A DNA stretch of 64,000 nucleotides, taken from NCBI GenBank assembly GCA_037693485.1, contig CM075350.1, forward strand, positions 65,266,001 through 65,330,000, read 5' to 3'. Below are positions 21,401 to 30,439 of this stretch, piece by piece. Within the stretch, counting starts at the first letter, position 1; every line of letters begins with the position of its first letter. The notes under the pieces are model-generated. The model was not told where the DNA came from. It made no database searches and saw only the letters and a program-made list of their open reading frames with translations. The position numbers and the translations under genes are program-made. The stretch is from Kitagawia praeruptora. Taxonomy: Eukaryota > Streptophyta > Magnoliopsida > Apiales > Apiaceae.

Positions 21401-24400
21401 ACATTTCACAGGAGAGTATGGACAAAAAGATCCCCGAACGAAAGCCTACGCCCTAAAGGTACGCGAGAAATCTTTGTTATTTGAATCATTCGAATTAAAT
21501 CAGGTAGCAAGGGAGAACAACAATCGGGCGGACGCTTTATCAAGGTTAGCCTCGGCAGAAACCCAAAACCTCAACGGGTCAATTTATCTGGCCGAGGTAA
21601 AGACGCCTTCGATAGACAAAAAGCAATGCATGGAAATCCACCAAGGAACCGATTGGATGACCCCAATCAGAGCATTCCTAGAAAAAGGAACTTTGCCACT
21701 CGAACGAAAGGAGGCACAGAAGGTAAAACATCGGTCGGCCAGTTATGCCGTAATTGGAGGCCGTTTGTTCCGAAGGTCGGTGACACAACCCCTCCTTCGA
21801 TGTTTAAACAAAGACGAACAGATTCTAGCCCTTGAAACGGTTCATGAGGGAATTTGCGGGGAACACCTTGCAGGAAGGTCTTTGGCCCTCAAAATTTTAA
21901 GGCAAGGGTTTTTCTGGCCAAAGATGAAAGAGGACGCCACCGAATACGCCAAAAGATGTGTACAATGCCAGCTATTCAGCACTGTACCGAAGCAGCCACC
22001 CGAAGAGATGTCTTCAGTCCTTAGCCCCATCCCATTTGCTATGTGGGCGGTCGATATTGTGGGTATTTTGCCCACCAGTACCAAACAAGCCAAGTATTGC
22101 ATTGTGGCGATCGACTACATGACAAAGTGGATAGAAGCTCGACCACTTTCATCCATTACCGAAGAAGCAGCAAAGAAGTTCATGTTAGAACAAGTAATAT
22201 TAAGATTCGGTATCCCTATGGTATGTGTATCGGACAACGGAACCCAATTCATCGGAAGTAAATTCAGGAAATTTTTAGCTCAATTTGGGATTCGGCAAAA
22301 ATTCAGTTCGGTCGGACATCCCCAGGGAAACGGGGCGATCGAAGCTGCGAACAAAATTATTTTTGATGGAATAAAGAAAAGGCTAGGTGAAGCCAAAGGT
22401 CTTTGGGCCGAAGAACTACCATGGGTTCTGTGGGCATACCGAACGACACCTAGGTCATCAACAGGAGAAACACCCTTCAAATTGGCTTTCGGAACAGACG
22501 CTCTTTTGCCAGTCGAAGTTTGCCTTGAGTCTTATCGGACACAAGTTTTCAACATAGAGACGAACGAATGTGGTCTCCGAGCAAATGTAGACTTGCTTGA
22601 AGAAGAAAGGGAAGCAGCCCACCAAAGGAACTTAAGATACCAACTTCAAGCAGCACAACATTATGATTCGGGAGTGAAAAAGAGATCATTCCAAATCGGA
22701 GATTTAGTGCTTCGAGAATTGGCAACATCAATGCCAACAAAACAAGGCAAACTTATGCCCAACTGGGAAGGCCCTTATGTGGTAAGCGAAGTGGTTCGTC
22801 CGGGCACTTACAAGTTAGCTCATTCGGACGGCAGCTTGATTAAGAACACATGGCACGCTGCTCGCCTTCGCCGTTTTTACCAGTAAGCTTACTGGAAACA
22901 TTTTATTATCCTTTTAAATTTGTGGTTTAAATGCAAGTTATCTTTTAAATTCCCTAAGTAAGCATCAATCTGTAAAACCATGCGAAACCCACATGATCAA
23001 TAACAGATTGTTCGCTACATTTTTTCTACATGCCATGATTAAGCAAAATGGACCCATGTTTGGGGCCGACCAAGTAAAACATGCGCCCATCTAACTTATT
23101 TCTAGTGTTCAAATACATTCCACAATACTTGACATATCCAAAGTCGGGCCCGACCGAACGAATTTCGGACGTTCCCAAAAATGTCTTAGTATTTAAGTGG
23201 TTTTTTCACAAATTAAGTCCGGGAGGAAATATTTTAACCGACCGAACGGAACTTAAATCCTTTACAAAAACCCCTTAAAAACTGGGGGCAGCTAGGTTAC
23301 AACCGAAGACACACAACACGCTAGGTTACGACCGAAGATGCATACCAAATAAAAAATATGCTAAGGCGATTGAAAGCCAAAGAGGCATAAAAAATGTAAA
23401 AATATGCTAAGGCGATTGAAAGCCAAAGAAGCATAAAAATATGCTAAGGCAAATTTAAGGCCGAAGACGCATACCAAATGGAAAAATTATGCTAAGGCAA
23501 TTGAAAGCCAAAGATGCATATATAAAATGGAAAAATTATGCTAAGGCAATCGAAAGCCGAAGAGGCATAAAAAATAGAAAAATTATGCTAAGGCGAATTT
23601 AAGGCCGAAGATGCATAAAATATAGAACAACACGCTAGGTTACGACCGAAGATGCATAAAAAAGGAAAGAATTATGCTAAGGCAATTGAAAGCCGAAGAG
23701 GCATAAAAAATTATCGAAAACTAAGCAAAAACCAAAGATGCATAAAAATTATGCTAAGGCAGAAAAATGCATTAATATAAAAAGCCCGAAGGCACAAATT
23801 CATAAACCAAATGTATAAATTACAAAGCCTGAAGGCCACAAAATAAAAAGCTACTCCATTGAGGGCTCATCAAGAGGCTCATCTTCTCCCGAAGAAATAA
23901 CTTCAGGGTCATCAGATTTTTCCCTACCCACTGGATCGGTCATACCCATTGCAGTATCAAGCAGTTGGGTATGATCGAAACCAAGTGAATGGGCCTTCAC
24001 CACAGCATCATCGAAGCCCATCTGATAGCATCGTTCTTCTGTTAAAAGAAGCTGCTTATGCAATTTTCGGGCGCTCTTCCTTGATTGCTTCAGCTGGGTG
24101 TTCCTCCATTCGATTCGCCTGGAGCTCGTGACCTTCAGCTTCTCCAACTCATCCTTAAGGGCATCCCTTTCGGACTTTAAAACCTCAGCCTGGCCAGTGA
24201 CCCTTTCCAGTTCGGCAGAAGAGTTCCGATAGTTTTCCTCGGCTCTGACCGCCCTCACTTCGGTCTCCTCTAACCGTTCGGTCACCACAGCTGACCAGGC
24301 AGCGCCCTGAACACAAACATGGAAAATGTTAAAAAAATTCTCTAAGGCAAGTATGTACAAACGAAGGAAAAGAAGCTTACCATAGAGAGGAGGGTCATCA

Positions 24401-27231
24401 TCTCAGTACAAGCTTCAACATTATTCAGCTTGGATATAGTTGGTCGATCGGCCGGGAGAACGAGGCCACGACACAGATCAGGACCCACGTTCTTTGATGA
24501 AGAAGGAGCTGGGACAATGATCCGGTCGGTATCCAATACACTCCATTGAGGAGAGTACACTTTCAATTCAGTGTTCTCCGACCGAGGCCTCTTCTTCGGC
24601 TCTACAGGAGTACCCTCCGGGACTGTTTCTCTAGGAGGCGAAGAAGTAGGAGGGGTGACAACCAAACTTTTTTCTCCTTGATCAATAGCCAAGGTTTCCA
24701 CCCCTTCGGCTCTATTAGCGTTTGCTTCGGCCGCCAGAGCAGCAGCAGCTAGGTCGGCCGCCTTCTTCCTCTTCCGTTCCAAGATGTCCAATCGAGTTGT
24801 CACTATACAAGACAAAGAAGAATATTATACACAAGTTAAAAGCTATAAATAAGAGCTATCATACTTTCAGAAAATTGCAGAAAAGAAGAACAAAATGAAG
24901 GAACGTTACCATTACCCCAAAGACCGACTAGCCAGTCTGGGTCCCTACTATCCGATAATGGTACCTTGTCCATATCAAGGTTACACAATAATCGGTAGTC
25001 ATGTTTATCCGCCTCCGTGAGTTCGGGATACACATACCTCGTGGGATCAACTATTTTCCAAACACCGAACTTCTCCAGCTTCGGTCCGGAGACATAAACC
25101 CACTTAATATGAGTCTCCTTATTATTTGAGTTCGTGAATGACCAGTCAGGCCTGCCCACTCGCCGAGCAATGGTGTAAAAACCCTTACTCTTCGGATTCC
25201 GGCGAAGCTCGTATTGATGCCAGAAAAGAGACGTCCTCGGAATCACTTTACTTGCCATGCATCTGGCTTGGAAAGTGTTTACGTGAATAAAGCTGTTCGG
25301 GTCCAGCTGACCGATGGCGATGCCCGACTGCTTCAACACGCTCTTTAATATACGCAATACGGGCAATCGGAAGCCACATTTGAACGCCGCTTCGGATATA
25401 CCCGTAGCGAATCCACCCCCGCAAATAGCCGCGACTTGAGGATTTTGCCAGATTTTGTCATTCTTCCTGGGGGCAAAGAAGTACCACACGTATTTCAATA
25501 CGCAATAGGTCGAGCAAAAATTCTCTATATCGTCTTCAGTCAGCTGAGAAGGACGATTGGCGGCCGGATACTCTACGGCATCACTAAAAGGAGAGGATAC
25601 CGAAGGATCTGTACCTTCGTTCGACCGGTCCATATCCCTGCATTCGGAAATGTAGAGATTAGCCATGTACTCGAACAAAAAAGGAAAAAATCGGAAGGAG
25701 GAAGAAAAAGATCGAGTACAGAGGGCTAGGACCGGCCAAAAAATCCCTACCAACTAAAGGTAAAGTGATTCGAACCCACGACAGACCGAAGAACACTAAA
25801 CAAGATTCAAACATTCCGAAGGATACATCCCTCCTAAACAATCTATCAAACCCAGAAATCCTAAATATACAAAAAGGACAAAGGAAAGCTAACACTCCCA
25901 TTTCTTATGCAAAGAATACAGGTAAAATCAAGCGTAAATCCACATATGTGCGTATATAGATACTTACATACAAATGCCTACATATACATTCAAGAACACA
26001 TATCCAAGAGGGCAAAGAAACGATATACAATTTATCGATATGAAAGGTATAGAGACTTACTGTTTTGAAGATTGCTGACAAGATCGAATTCCCGGGGATA
26101 AAATGCTTGGACGTGGACGTCAACCGGAACAGGAGATTCGAAGGAAAACGGTGACGAAACGACGGCTCCAATGGTTGTTAAAGCTTTTTTCTGAAAAAAG
26201 ACTTTTTCTCTCTGAAAATATGAGGCGTATGCGTAAAGGGGTAAAGAGAAGAGATGAGAGGTTAATAAAGGGATTGTGACGGTTGGATGATTGGCGTTTC
26301 AAATTCAACGGTTGAGATTGAGGCGTGAATCTTGAGAAAAGGCAGCTGTCAGTCATAAAGGGACACGACTCCCCAAGAAAAGACTCGACCTTGTCCTTCG
26401 TTCTCATTATATAGATAATACAACCGAAGGCCTACTCAGCTCTTTATCGCATTTAAAAAACCATTTTTTGGAAGGGCGTCCGAACGAATGTTCCGAGGAT
26501 GGGCCAAGCCATTGAATTTTCTTTATTAAAAGTAATTTCGGGCGACCCGAAGAGGATTTTCCAAAGAAAGACTTAGGCTTTAGACTTCGTCCTGAGGATT
26601 ACTCCGAACGAAGCCTAGGGACATGTTAGAGGTCCAACCTCTTAATGGGCCGAACCATTGGCCCAACATTAAGCCCAAGGAATGAACAACCTGTTCTCCA
26701 TTTACAGTCACATGATTGTCATTTTGTCAGTGGCCGACCGTGGCCATGATAAAAGGTTTCTTTACCTTTAAACAGTCACATGGTCCATGATCCAAAAGAA
26801 TGTTTAATATTCTGGAAAGCAGATCTACATCTCAACAAACGGCAAGGAGAATAAGTATAAAAGGAGGTAATATTGTTCATAAAACCCATAACTACACACA
26901 CAACAACACAAATTCTCTACGTTCAAATTACCTTACATAAAACCGACTAACTTATTCTCACACCGGAGGTGAATCGGGGGGCTCCACCCTCGCATTCTCT
27001 TTCTGCAGGTCCTACCGAACGAAGCCTGGGAGAAAACCGGTCATAACACTTACACATGCGCTTAAATTTGGCTTTGAGCTCGCTTTTGTCTTGGCTATTT
27101 GTGATGCGAAAATAAAAGTCGGGATACGTGCTTTGATCGAAGCAGTTGGGTGGTGTTACGGTTCCGATGGCCAATATTGTCGCGGGACCTTGAGCCCGTT
27201 GTGCCTTTCGGAACTCATTGACAGTCACCAT
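15468..27231 (-). CDS. Chalcone-synthase-like type III polyketide synthase, intron carrying a retrotransposon
   Basis: The gene has two exons: 27231-27054 and 16459-15468. They join at Cys60, the conserved intron site of the CHS family, to give 389 codons and a stop, the usual family length. Its numbering coincides with alfalfa CHS2. The catalytic triad is Cys164 (QQGCFAGG), His303 (THPGG) and Asn336 (YGNVSSAG). Phe215, Phe265, Thr194, Thr197, Gly256, Ser338 and the GFGPG loop are kept. Differences from typical CHS are Ser133 to Gly, Met137 to Leu, Val196 to His and Arg259 to Cys. Such enzymes condense a CoA starter with malonyl-CoA in the cytosol. The changed cavity residues make the product uncertain, so I do not call it a true chalcone synthase. 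No stop or frameshift is present. The intron holds a 10.15 kb gypsy insertion plus a MITE. Whether it is still spliced efficiently is unknown. Confidence 0.9.
16545..16722. mobile_element. Foldback MITE in the polyketide synthase intron
   Basis: The two halves are inverted repeats: CTAGTGTGTGCCCAAGGGC at the left and its counterpart GTGCCCTTAGGCACACACTAG at the right. Homology extends inward through GAATCCGTGC and TTGTCAAATTTT. It lies in the original intron, 85 bp from the exon 2 acceptor. Confidence 0.75.
16895..17319 (+). repeat. 5' LTR (425 bp) of the Tat element
   Basis: The LTR runs TGTTAGAGG to CATAACA. It matches 26624-27048 base for base as far as I can read. A TATAAAAG promoter element lies at 17127-17134. 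Confidence 0.95.
17322..17339 (+). other. Primer-binding site of the Tat element
   Basis: TGGCGCCGTCTGTGGGAA starts two bases after the LTR. It is the usual site in this gypsy group, and I do not assign the tRNA with confidence. The degraded element at 58.7 kb has the same site. Confidence 0.8.
17379..22886 (+). CDS. Gag-Pol polyprotein, Tat-lineage gypsy
   Basis: One uninterrupted 1835-codon frame starts at the first ATG after the primer-binding site. In order it shows: a charged coiled-coil N-terminus; a Gag capsid region (about residues 185-370); a zinc-knuckle-like CEYHQDKGHNTDEC near 457, in which the usual second Cys is His; an aspartic protease with VLIDEGSSVNILYH near 590; and reverse transcriptase (about 850-1050) with FLDAFSGYHQI and the catalytic YVDDM near 985. 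A first RNase H domain (about 1120-1235) follows. A second, archaeal-like RNase H (about 1268-1400) has LFVDGS, NNEAEYEAL and FSDSMLV acidic residues. Integrase comes last, with an HHCC zinc-binding region near 1488 and a core carrying AVDIVG, VSDNGTQF and GAIEAANK as the acidic triad. All key catalytic residues seem present, so this copy could be functional. Confidence 0.95.
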   Translation: MTIEETPINDNSTVAGNSRSVPPVMPRTTPLIPPRLLNFDEEGDMPTPEEQQEMLTKWREQQKAKGKHKVTDKKKETERIARRMEADRLRLEVLKLRREEIELQERTLREALEAEDTEADDRKDKRPRTRNDEDESGDSESYSRRTRSKVVYSSDSEEEGPHTDDRIRRIEKAMFGERKVSHEPVVTEDVEQFRPPPGRQFPKMNEFNGKGDPEDHCEKYESLMTGMGHCDVMLCKMFKTYLKGNASMWYRSLRPRSIGSYEQVKKKFLRHYSHLCRREKDTEALIHCRQGPNEDLGDYLARFKEEAGMVTNLDKVKAAGFLAAGLDPVKGKKLRSSLYDMPPKSLNDIYVRGEAIRRKLESIGGYKENKKHDRYDRRDDRRDDKKDDRRSRGDIRSRLNDTRPDKGAERRRDRDSTVFTPLNTPISKILHEIKGKPGFVRPPKLKTPENRRSDNKYCEYHQDKGHNTDECYHLKKLIERMIKDGELTKFVEDLRNKLGPKERNREDKEAEGSEKYRGEVRTISGGTILDRDSKSARKRYARQIYNLYQSTTAKQPLPISFTEDDYEDVIWPHEDPLVINPVIGENKIWKVLIDEGSSVNILYHRTYCKMNLGGEQLEPCHEAPLYGFGNQPVPIEGTITLNVLLGKAPFTTMKEAKFYVVKVDSPYNGILGRPALSLFQAVSSIPHLKLKFPTEHGVGEMRGDQKAARIIMLEDLEKEKDVEMTEAGKRRRNETEPGGSHQLLNIELEKFGADLSNPIAEPAVETEEVELYVGQAGKMIQIGKNMEPELKEKVIKVIREFHDVFAWSPEDMPGLDPSVAKHCLNVKTEAQPVKQKKRNFAMERQKVIQAEVEKLLEAKFIEEIDYPDWLANVVVVKKSNGKWRMCVDYTDLNKHCPKDHYPLPNIDQLIDATSGHQILSFLDAFSGYHQIAMNTEDIPKTAFITPNGTYAYIKMPFGLKNAGATFQKMINKLFKAQIGRNMECYVDDMIVKSLFRDHAEDLRECFETLRRNNMRINPNKCTFGVNSGKFLGYMVSARGIEANPEKIKAVMDMEAPKTIRDIQKLTGRLAALRRFISRSAEKALPFFEVLRGSKNFEWGPNCQKAFEDVKEYLVKAPLLMRPDPKETLQLYLAVNDRTLGAVLVKEHEGNQHPVFYVSHILKDAETRYPNAEKFAYGLVMAARKLRHYFQGRTIKVVTDQPLKKILQRPEASGRVVAWAIELGEHDLEYTPRTSIKAQALADFMVECSFTEPKDLTPEEQLIPTPGKWKLFVDGSVAKEKCGAGLILTSPEGFEICQAIRFTFLLTNNEAEYEALLAGLDLARNLEVKHLRAFSDSMLVVKHFTGEYGQKDPRTKAYALKVREKSLLFESFELNQVARENNNRADALSRLASAETQNLNGSIYLAEVKTPSIDKKQCMEIHQGTDWMTPIRAFLEKGTLPLERKEAQKVKHRSASYAVIGGRLFRRSVTQPLLRCLNKDEQILALETVHEGICGEHLAGRSLALKILRQGFFWPKMKEDATEYAKRCVQCQLFSTVPKQPPEEMSSVLSPIPFAMWAVDIVGILPTSTKQAKYCIVAIDYMTKWIEARPLSSITEEAAKKFMLEQVILRFGIPMVCVSDNGTQFIGSKFRKFLAQFGIRQKFSSVGHPQGNGAIEAANKIIFDGIKKRLGEAKGLWAEELPWVLWAYRTTPRSSTGETPFKLAFGTDALLPVEVCLESYRTQVFNIETNECGLRANVDLLEEEREAAHQRNLRYQLQAAQHYDSGVKKRSFQIGDLVLRELATSMPTKQGKLMPNWEGPYVVSEVVRPGTYKLAHSDGSLIKNTWHAARLRRFYQ
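22887..23284 (+). other. Non-coding spacer after the polyprotein
   Basis: No ORF of note is present. The stretch ends in a polypurine-like AAACTGGGGGCAGC at 23279-23292. Tat-group elements commonly have such an internal tract well upstream of the 3' LTR. Confidence 0.5.
23285..23790 (+). repeat. Imperfect tandem repeats in the Tat element 3' region
   Basis: The sequence reiterates a unit of about 40 bp built on ATGCTAAGGC...GAAAGCC(A/G)AAGAGGCATAAAA. There are roughly ten imperfect copies, mixed with two copies of a related CGCTAGGTTACGACCGAAG word. Variable repeats between the polyprotein and the antisense gene are typical of this group. Confidence 0.85.
23851..25633 (-). CDS. Spliced antisense extra gene of the Tat element (gypsy-type 'transposase 28' domain)
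   Basis: Three coding exons on the minus strand, 25633-24910, 24802-24381 and 24306-23851, join in frame at GT-AG sites to give 533 codons. A possible 5' UTR intron (26060-25638) has a GTAAGT donor and an acceptor four bases before the ATG at 25633; this supports that start over an in-frame ATG at 25666. The N-terminal region has FRLPVLRILKSVLKQSG and LDPNSFIHVN, resembling the plant family named putative gypsy-type transposon (Transposase_28), whose biochemical role is not known. The middle is low-complexity, with an Ala- and Lys/Arg-rich segment. The C-terminal exon is a predicted coiled coil rich in Glu and Leu, with an acidic tail. It is not a transposase in any shown sense. Its direction matches the host polyketide synthase. 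Confidence 0.75.
25638..26623 (-). other. Upstream region of the antisense gene, up to the 3' LTR
   Basis: On the minus strand a TATATAAT lies at 26413-26406. About 350 bases further is a donor CA|GTAAGT at 26060, whose acceptor is at 25638. I read this as promoter, 5' UTR exon and leader intron of the antisense gene. Another short minus-strand ORF (26407-26120) is probably UTR. The polypurine tract before the 3' LTR is not obvious. Confidence 0.45.
26624..27048 (+). repeat. 3' LTR (425 bp) of the Tat element
   Basis: The copy appears identical to 16895-17319. It ends at 27048, next to the CTTAC duplication and PKS exon 1. Its TATAAAAG promoter copy is at about 26856, pointing into the polyketide synthase exon 1 in antisense direction. 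Confidence 0.95.
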
Positions 27232-27335
27232 TTTCGCGATCGCCTCAAATATTTTAGAGGGCCGGGGGGCAGTGTTGTATGGCAGTACTGGAAGCTTGGT
27301 TGGGTACTTGTCTTAACTACTGTATACGACTATGA

Positions 27336-27342
27336 ATTTATA
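27336..27342 (-). promoter_or_regulatory. TATA box of the polyketide synthase gene
   Basis: TATAAAT on the minus strand lies about 105 bp upstream of the ATG at 27231. This leaves room for a 5' UTR of about 70-80 nt. No other TATA-like word lies nearer. Confidence 0.6.
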
Positions 27343-27742
27343 AGCATTCGCGTTCATGACACTTGTGTCCTTGATTAATTGCAGCAATTCTACAAGTTAT
27401 CATCTTTATAAAATTTATAAAAAACACTACAACTTTTTAACTACATAGCTACCAGCTTCGTACATTTTTAGTTTATATATTTTATTAATATTTACATTAC
27501 ATTGATTACAATTTTTTTTAATTATACTAGCTTATAACCCGTGCAACGCACGGGTTTCTTGTATTATATTATAAATTTTATTTAATATTATATATATTTT
27601 TTTATACAATCATTATTTTTAATAATTTTTTTAATTTCAATTTGATATAATTTAATATACTCATGTTTAGGGATTATACTAATGTTTCCTCTTTATAAAC
27701 AATGTATACGATTTTTAATATATTTTATTAATAATTGCGAAA

Positions 27743-28200
27743 TATGATGTGATATTTTCGGGTATATATTAATGATTGTAAGATTTGTTGTAAATTAAAA
27801 AAGTAACGTGTTTTAATTATAAAGGAAATATTAATGATTGAAAGACATGATACGATTGATCTTTTTGGTGTTTATAGAAACTAATATTTTCAACTAAAAA
27901 TAAATGTGAAAAAGGCAATCGACTAATTATCATTAATTATATTATGTTACGGAGTAATATTTATTTTAGATGTTATATTTTTCTTGAAAATTATGGTGTG
28001 ATATTTTCGGGTATATATTAGTGATTGTAAGATTTGTTTTAAATTAAAAAGGTAACGTGTTTTAATTCGAAAGAATATATTAATGATCGAAAAATATGAT
28101 ACGATTGATGCTTTTAGATGTTTATAAAAGGTAATATGTTCAACTAAAAGTAAATGTGAAAAAGGCAATCGACTAATTACCATTAATTGTATTATATTAA
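27743..28200 (-). repeat. Two direct copies of a Helitron-internal repeat of about 250 bp
   Basis: About 27743-27950 and 27995-28200 share long blocks such as GTGATATTTTCGGGTATATA and GTGAAAAAGGCAATCGACTA. A third, partial copy occurs at about 32140-32260 near the Helitron 5' end. Confidence 0.75.
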
Positions 28201-28235
28201 CTAGCGTTCTATACGTGCTACGCACCGACCGATAA
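28201..28235 (-). mobile_element. Nested Helitron 3' terminus
   Basis: CTAG at 28201-28204, followed on the minus strand by flanking T, is preceded by an imperfect hairpin GTGCGTAGCAC. The element would extend rightwards, but I could not fix its 5' end. Confidence 0.45.
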
Positions 28236-30439
28236 ATTGTATTAATAAATTAATATAAATATATTATTTTAATTTTTATTTAGAAAAATATATAATTTTA
28301 TTGAAATGTTAATTAACGTAAGTATAAAATTACTTATCTGTGAATTCATACAAATTGAATTAATATTAATATTATGAACCAATCATCAAAACAAATACAA
28401 CCCGCGTTGAAAAGTTCAAAATCCATCTTTATTGTTTTTTTTTTAAATTTAGCTTTCATTTTATTTCTCTCTTTTTTAGAGAATATTTTTACGTATCATG
28501 TTACCAAATTTTTCACCCATATTATGAGAATTCGGTATATTTATTCAATATCGAATCCTTAAAATATTTATTATATTAATTCATTGAAAATATTTGTATG
28601 GTCATGGTAAATTTTTCGATAACATTTAAAAAATGTATAGAAACTTAATCCTCACGACTCCAATAAATCATTAGACTGTCTGTCAAAAAAAGATTGCATG
28701 TTTCAGTCATATGAGAAAGGATATCTACTGTGCAAGATAGATGAAACGAACGTAATTATAACAATAGAAACTTTCATCTAATCTAGTTTGCTATGTGATT
28801 GTTCAATATCATTTTTACAAATTATATGTCCTATTATTAATGAATTGATTTACTATAAAAAAAATATTATCAACTAACCAAACAAATTCAATATATCGCG
28901 CTCTTGAAGTAACATATGATTGTTAGATTTTATGGTTATTGCACTTAGCTTATTTGTAAAGACAATTTAAAATGTGCATTTTCAGTTTGGAAGTTTGTAT
29001 TTTGGTTTTTATATTCTTTTCTAGTAAAATATGGAATAATAAATTTTTGTTTTCTTTAATTCTTAAAATAAGACATATGAAAATGAGTATCACCTTTTTT
29101 TTTTCATTTTACTAACTTGTGAAAATAAGTTAATGTCCATAAAATTGAAATCAAGTGTGTAATATATAAACACATAATCACATTGTTACATATGTGTCCT
29201 TATAATTCAGATTTTGGGTTAAATAACATGAAATTTAATTTCCTTTAACAGTGAGTATATTTTTCCGACATATATAAGAAGAAATAGCTTATGTAGACCT
29301 GACAAATCGTTTTGTACATTCATGTCATGTACTTTAGGATCTTTAACGAAAATGACATGATATTAAATCGTGTACCCGAAATTAGAACACAAAATGACCC
29401 TAAATTACACAAATTTTTTCGTGTACACGAAATTAAATGAAATACACGAATAGAAAAAATATGTCAATTACATGAAATATTACTATGTATCCAAGTTATG
29501 TAAATATATAATTATATGTCTTAGAACAACATTGAGATGTTACAAAACAAAACTAAGAGCATCATGCATGGTGTAAAGTCTGCCAAACAAAATGAAACCC
29601 TCCTTTTTATTTTTTCTTATTTCTCGTTAACAAATATCTCTCTTCTTGTAGAATCTTTCTACCAAGTTATTTAGTTTACTTAGCCATATTTTATGCTTTG
29701 TTAATATAAAAAAAATATAATCAACCAACCAAGCAAATTCAATATATGCTCTTAGGTTAAATATGAGAATTGATACTATTACTTTAATTCAAGAATACAA
29801 ATTCAAAAAGCCACCCTTTTATTAAAAACAATATATATTTTAAGTGTATACCATTTTTATTTATCATTATTAATAATTTTTAAGTGTATACCATTTTTAC
29901 CAATTTATTATGGAAATATTCACTAACAATATTTTCATTGACTCTGTAATATTTTTTATTTTTTGATTGATAATTTATACACCATATAATGTATAGTACT
30001 ATTTAAGAGTATATTTAATATTTTGAATAATTCAATTATATTATCAGGTCAAATTATTTTTCCATTAATTATTGCATAGTTAAAAATTTTCGTAATTAAA
30101 ATGTTAAAAGATGATTGGTTTAAAATTAATTCTTATATTTTAATTGGTTGATCCTAGCTTTTTTTATGATTGAATTATTTAATAGTTTACATAACTTAAA
30201 TTTTGAATGTGTATTTAGAATAGTGTGGTAAATAGTTTTATATTGTTAATAATTTTTAATTCATGATTTTAATTGTATCTTATGATTTTGAATTGAGAGT
30301 TTCAGATATCAAAATATCTATTATAAATATAATAGATTCATGTATTAATGTATAATTTTTTAAATTAAATAATTATTGTATTTAGAATAAAATTGTTAAT
30401 TAATCACTGAATAACATTGGCAACCCAACACTGTAAAAA
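28236..30439. other. AT-rich, repeat-derived region without genes
   Basis: I see no credible ORF or RNA gene in this stretch. It is strongly AT-rich, with recurring short words (for example CAACTAACCAAACAAATTCAATATAT near 28870 and a near copy at 29720). It is most likely transposon-derived. Confidence 0.5.

Larger units (their letters stand above)
16895..27048 (+). mobile_element. Complete Tat-lineage Ty3/gypsy element inserted in the polyketide synthase intron
   Basis: The element spans 10,154 bp and is flanked by a perfect 5-bp target-site duplication, CTTAC, at 16890-16894 and 27049-27053. Its 425-bp LTRs look identical. It has a primer-binding site, an uninterrupted gag-protease-RT-RNaseH-integrase ORF, a tandem-repeat block, a spliced gene on the opposite strand and a 3' LTR. 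A second, archaeal-type RNase H after the first and the antisense extra gene are hallmarks of the Tat group. Intact coding capacity plus identical LTRs make it potentially autonomous and recently active. Its sense strand is opposite to the host gene. Confidence 0.95.

Noticed and set aside
26947..27231. Chimeric protein from polyketide synthase exon 1 reading into the LTR
   Set aside because: A consensus donor lies at the junction, and the 36 codons in the LTR are simply the antisense of LTR sequence. It would occur only if the intron were retained.
27091..27378. Plus-strand ORF over polyketide synthase exon 1
   Set aside because: It is the antisense shadow of the conserved synthase coding sequence.
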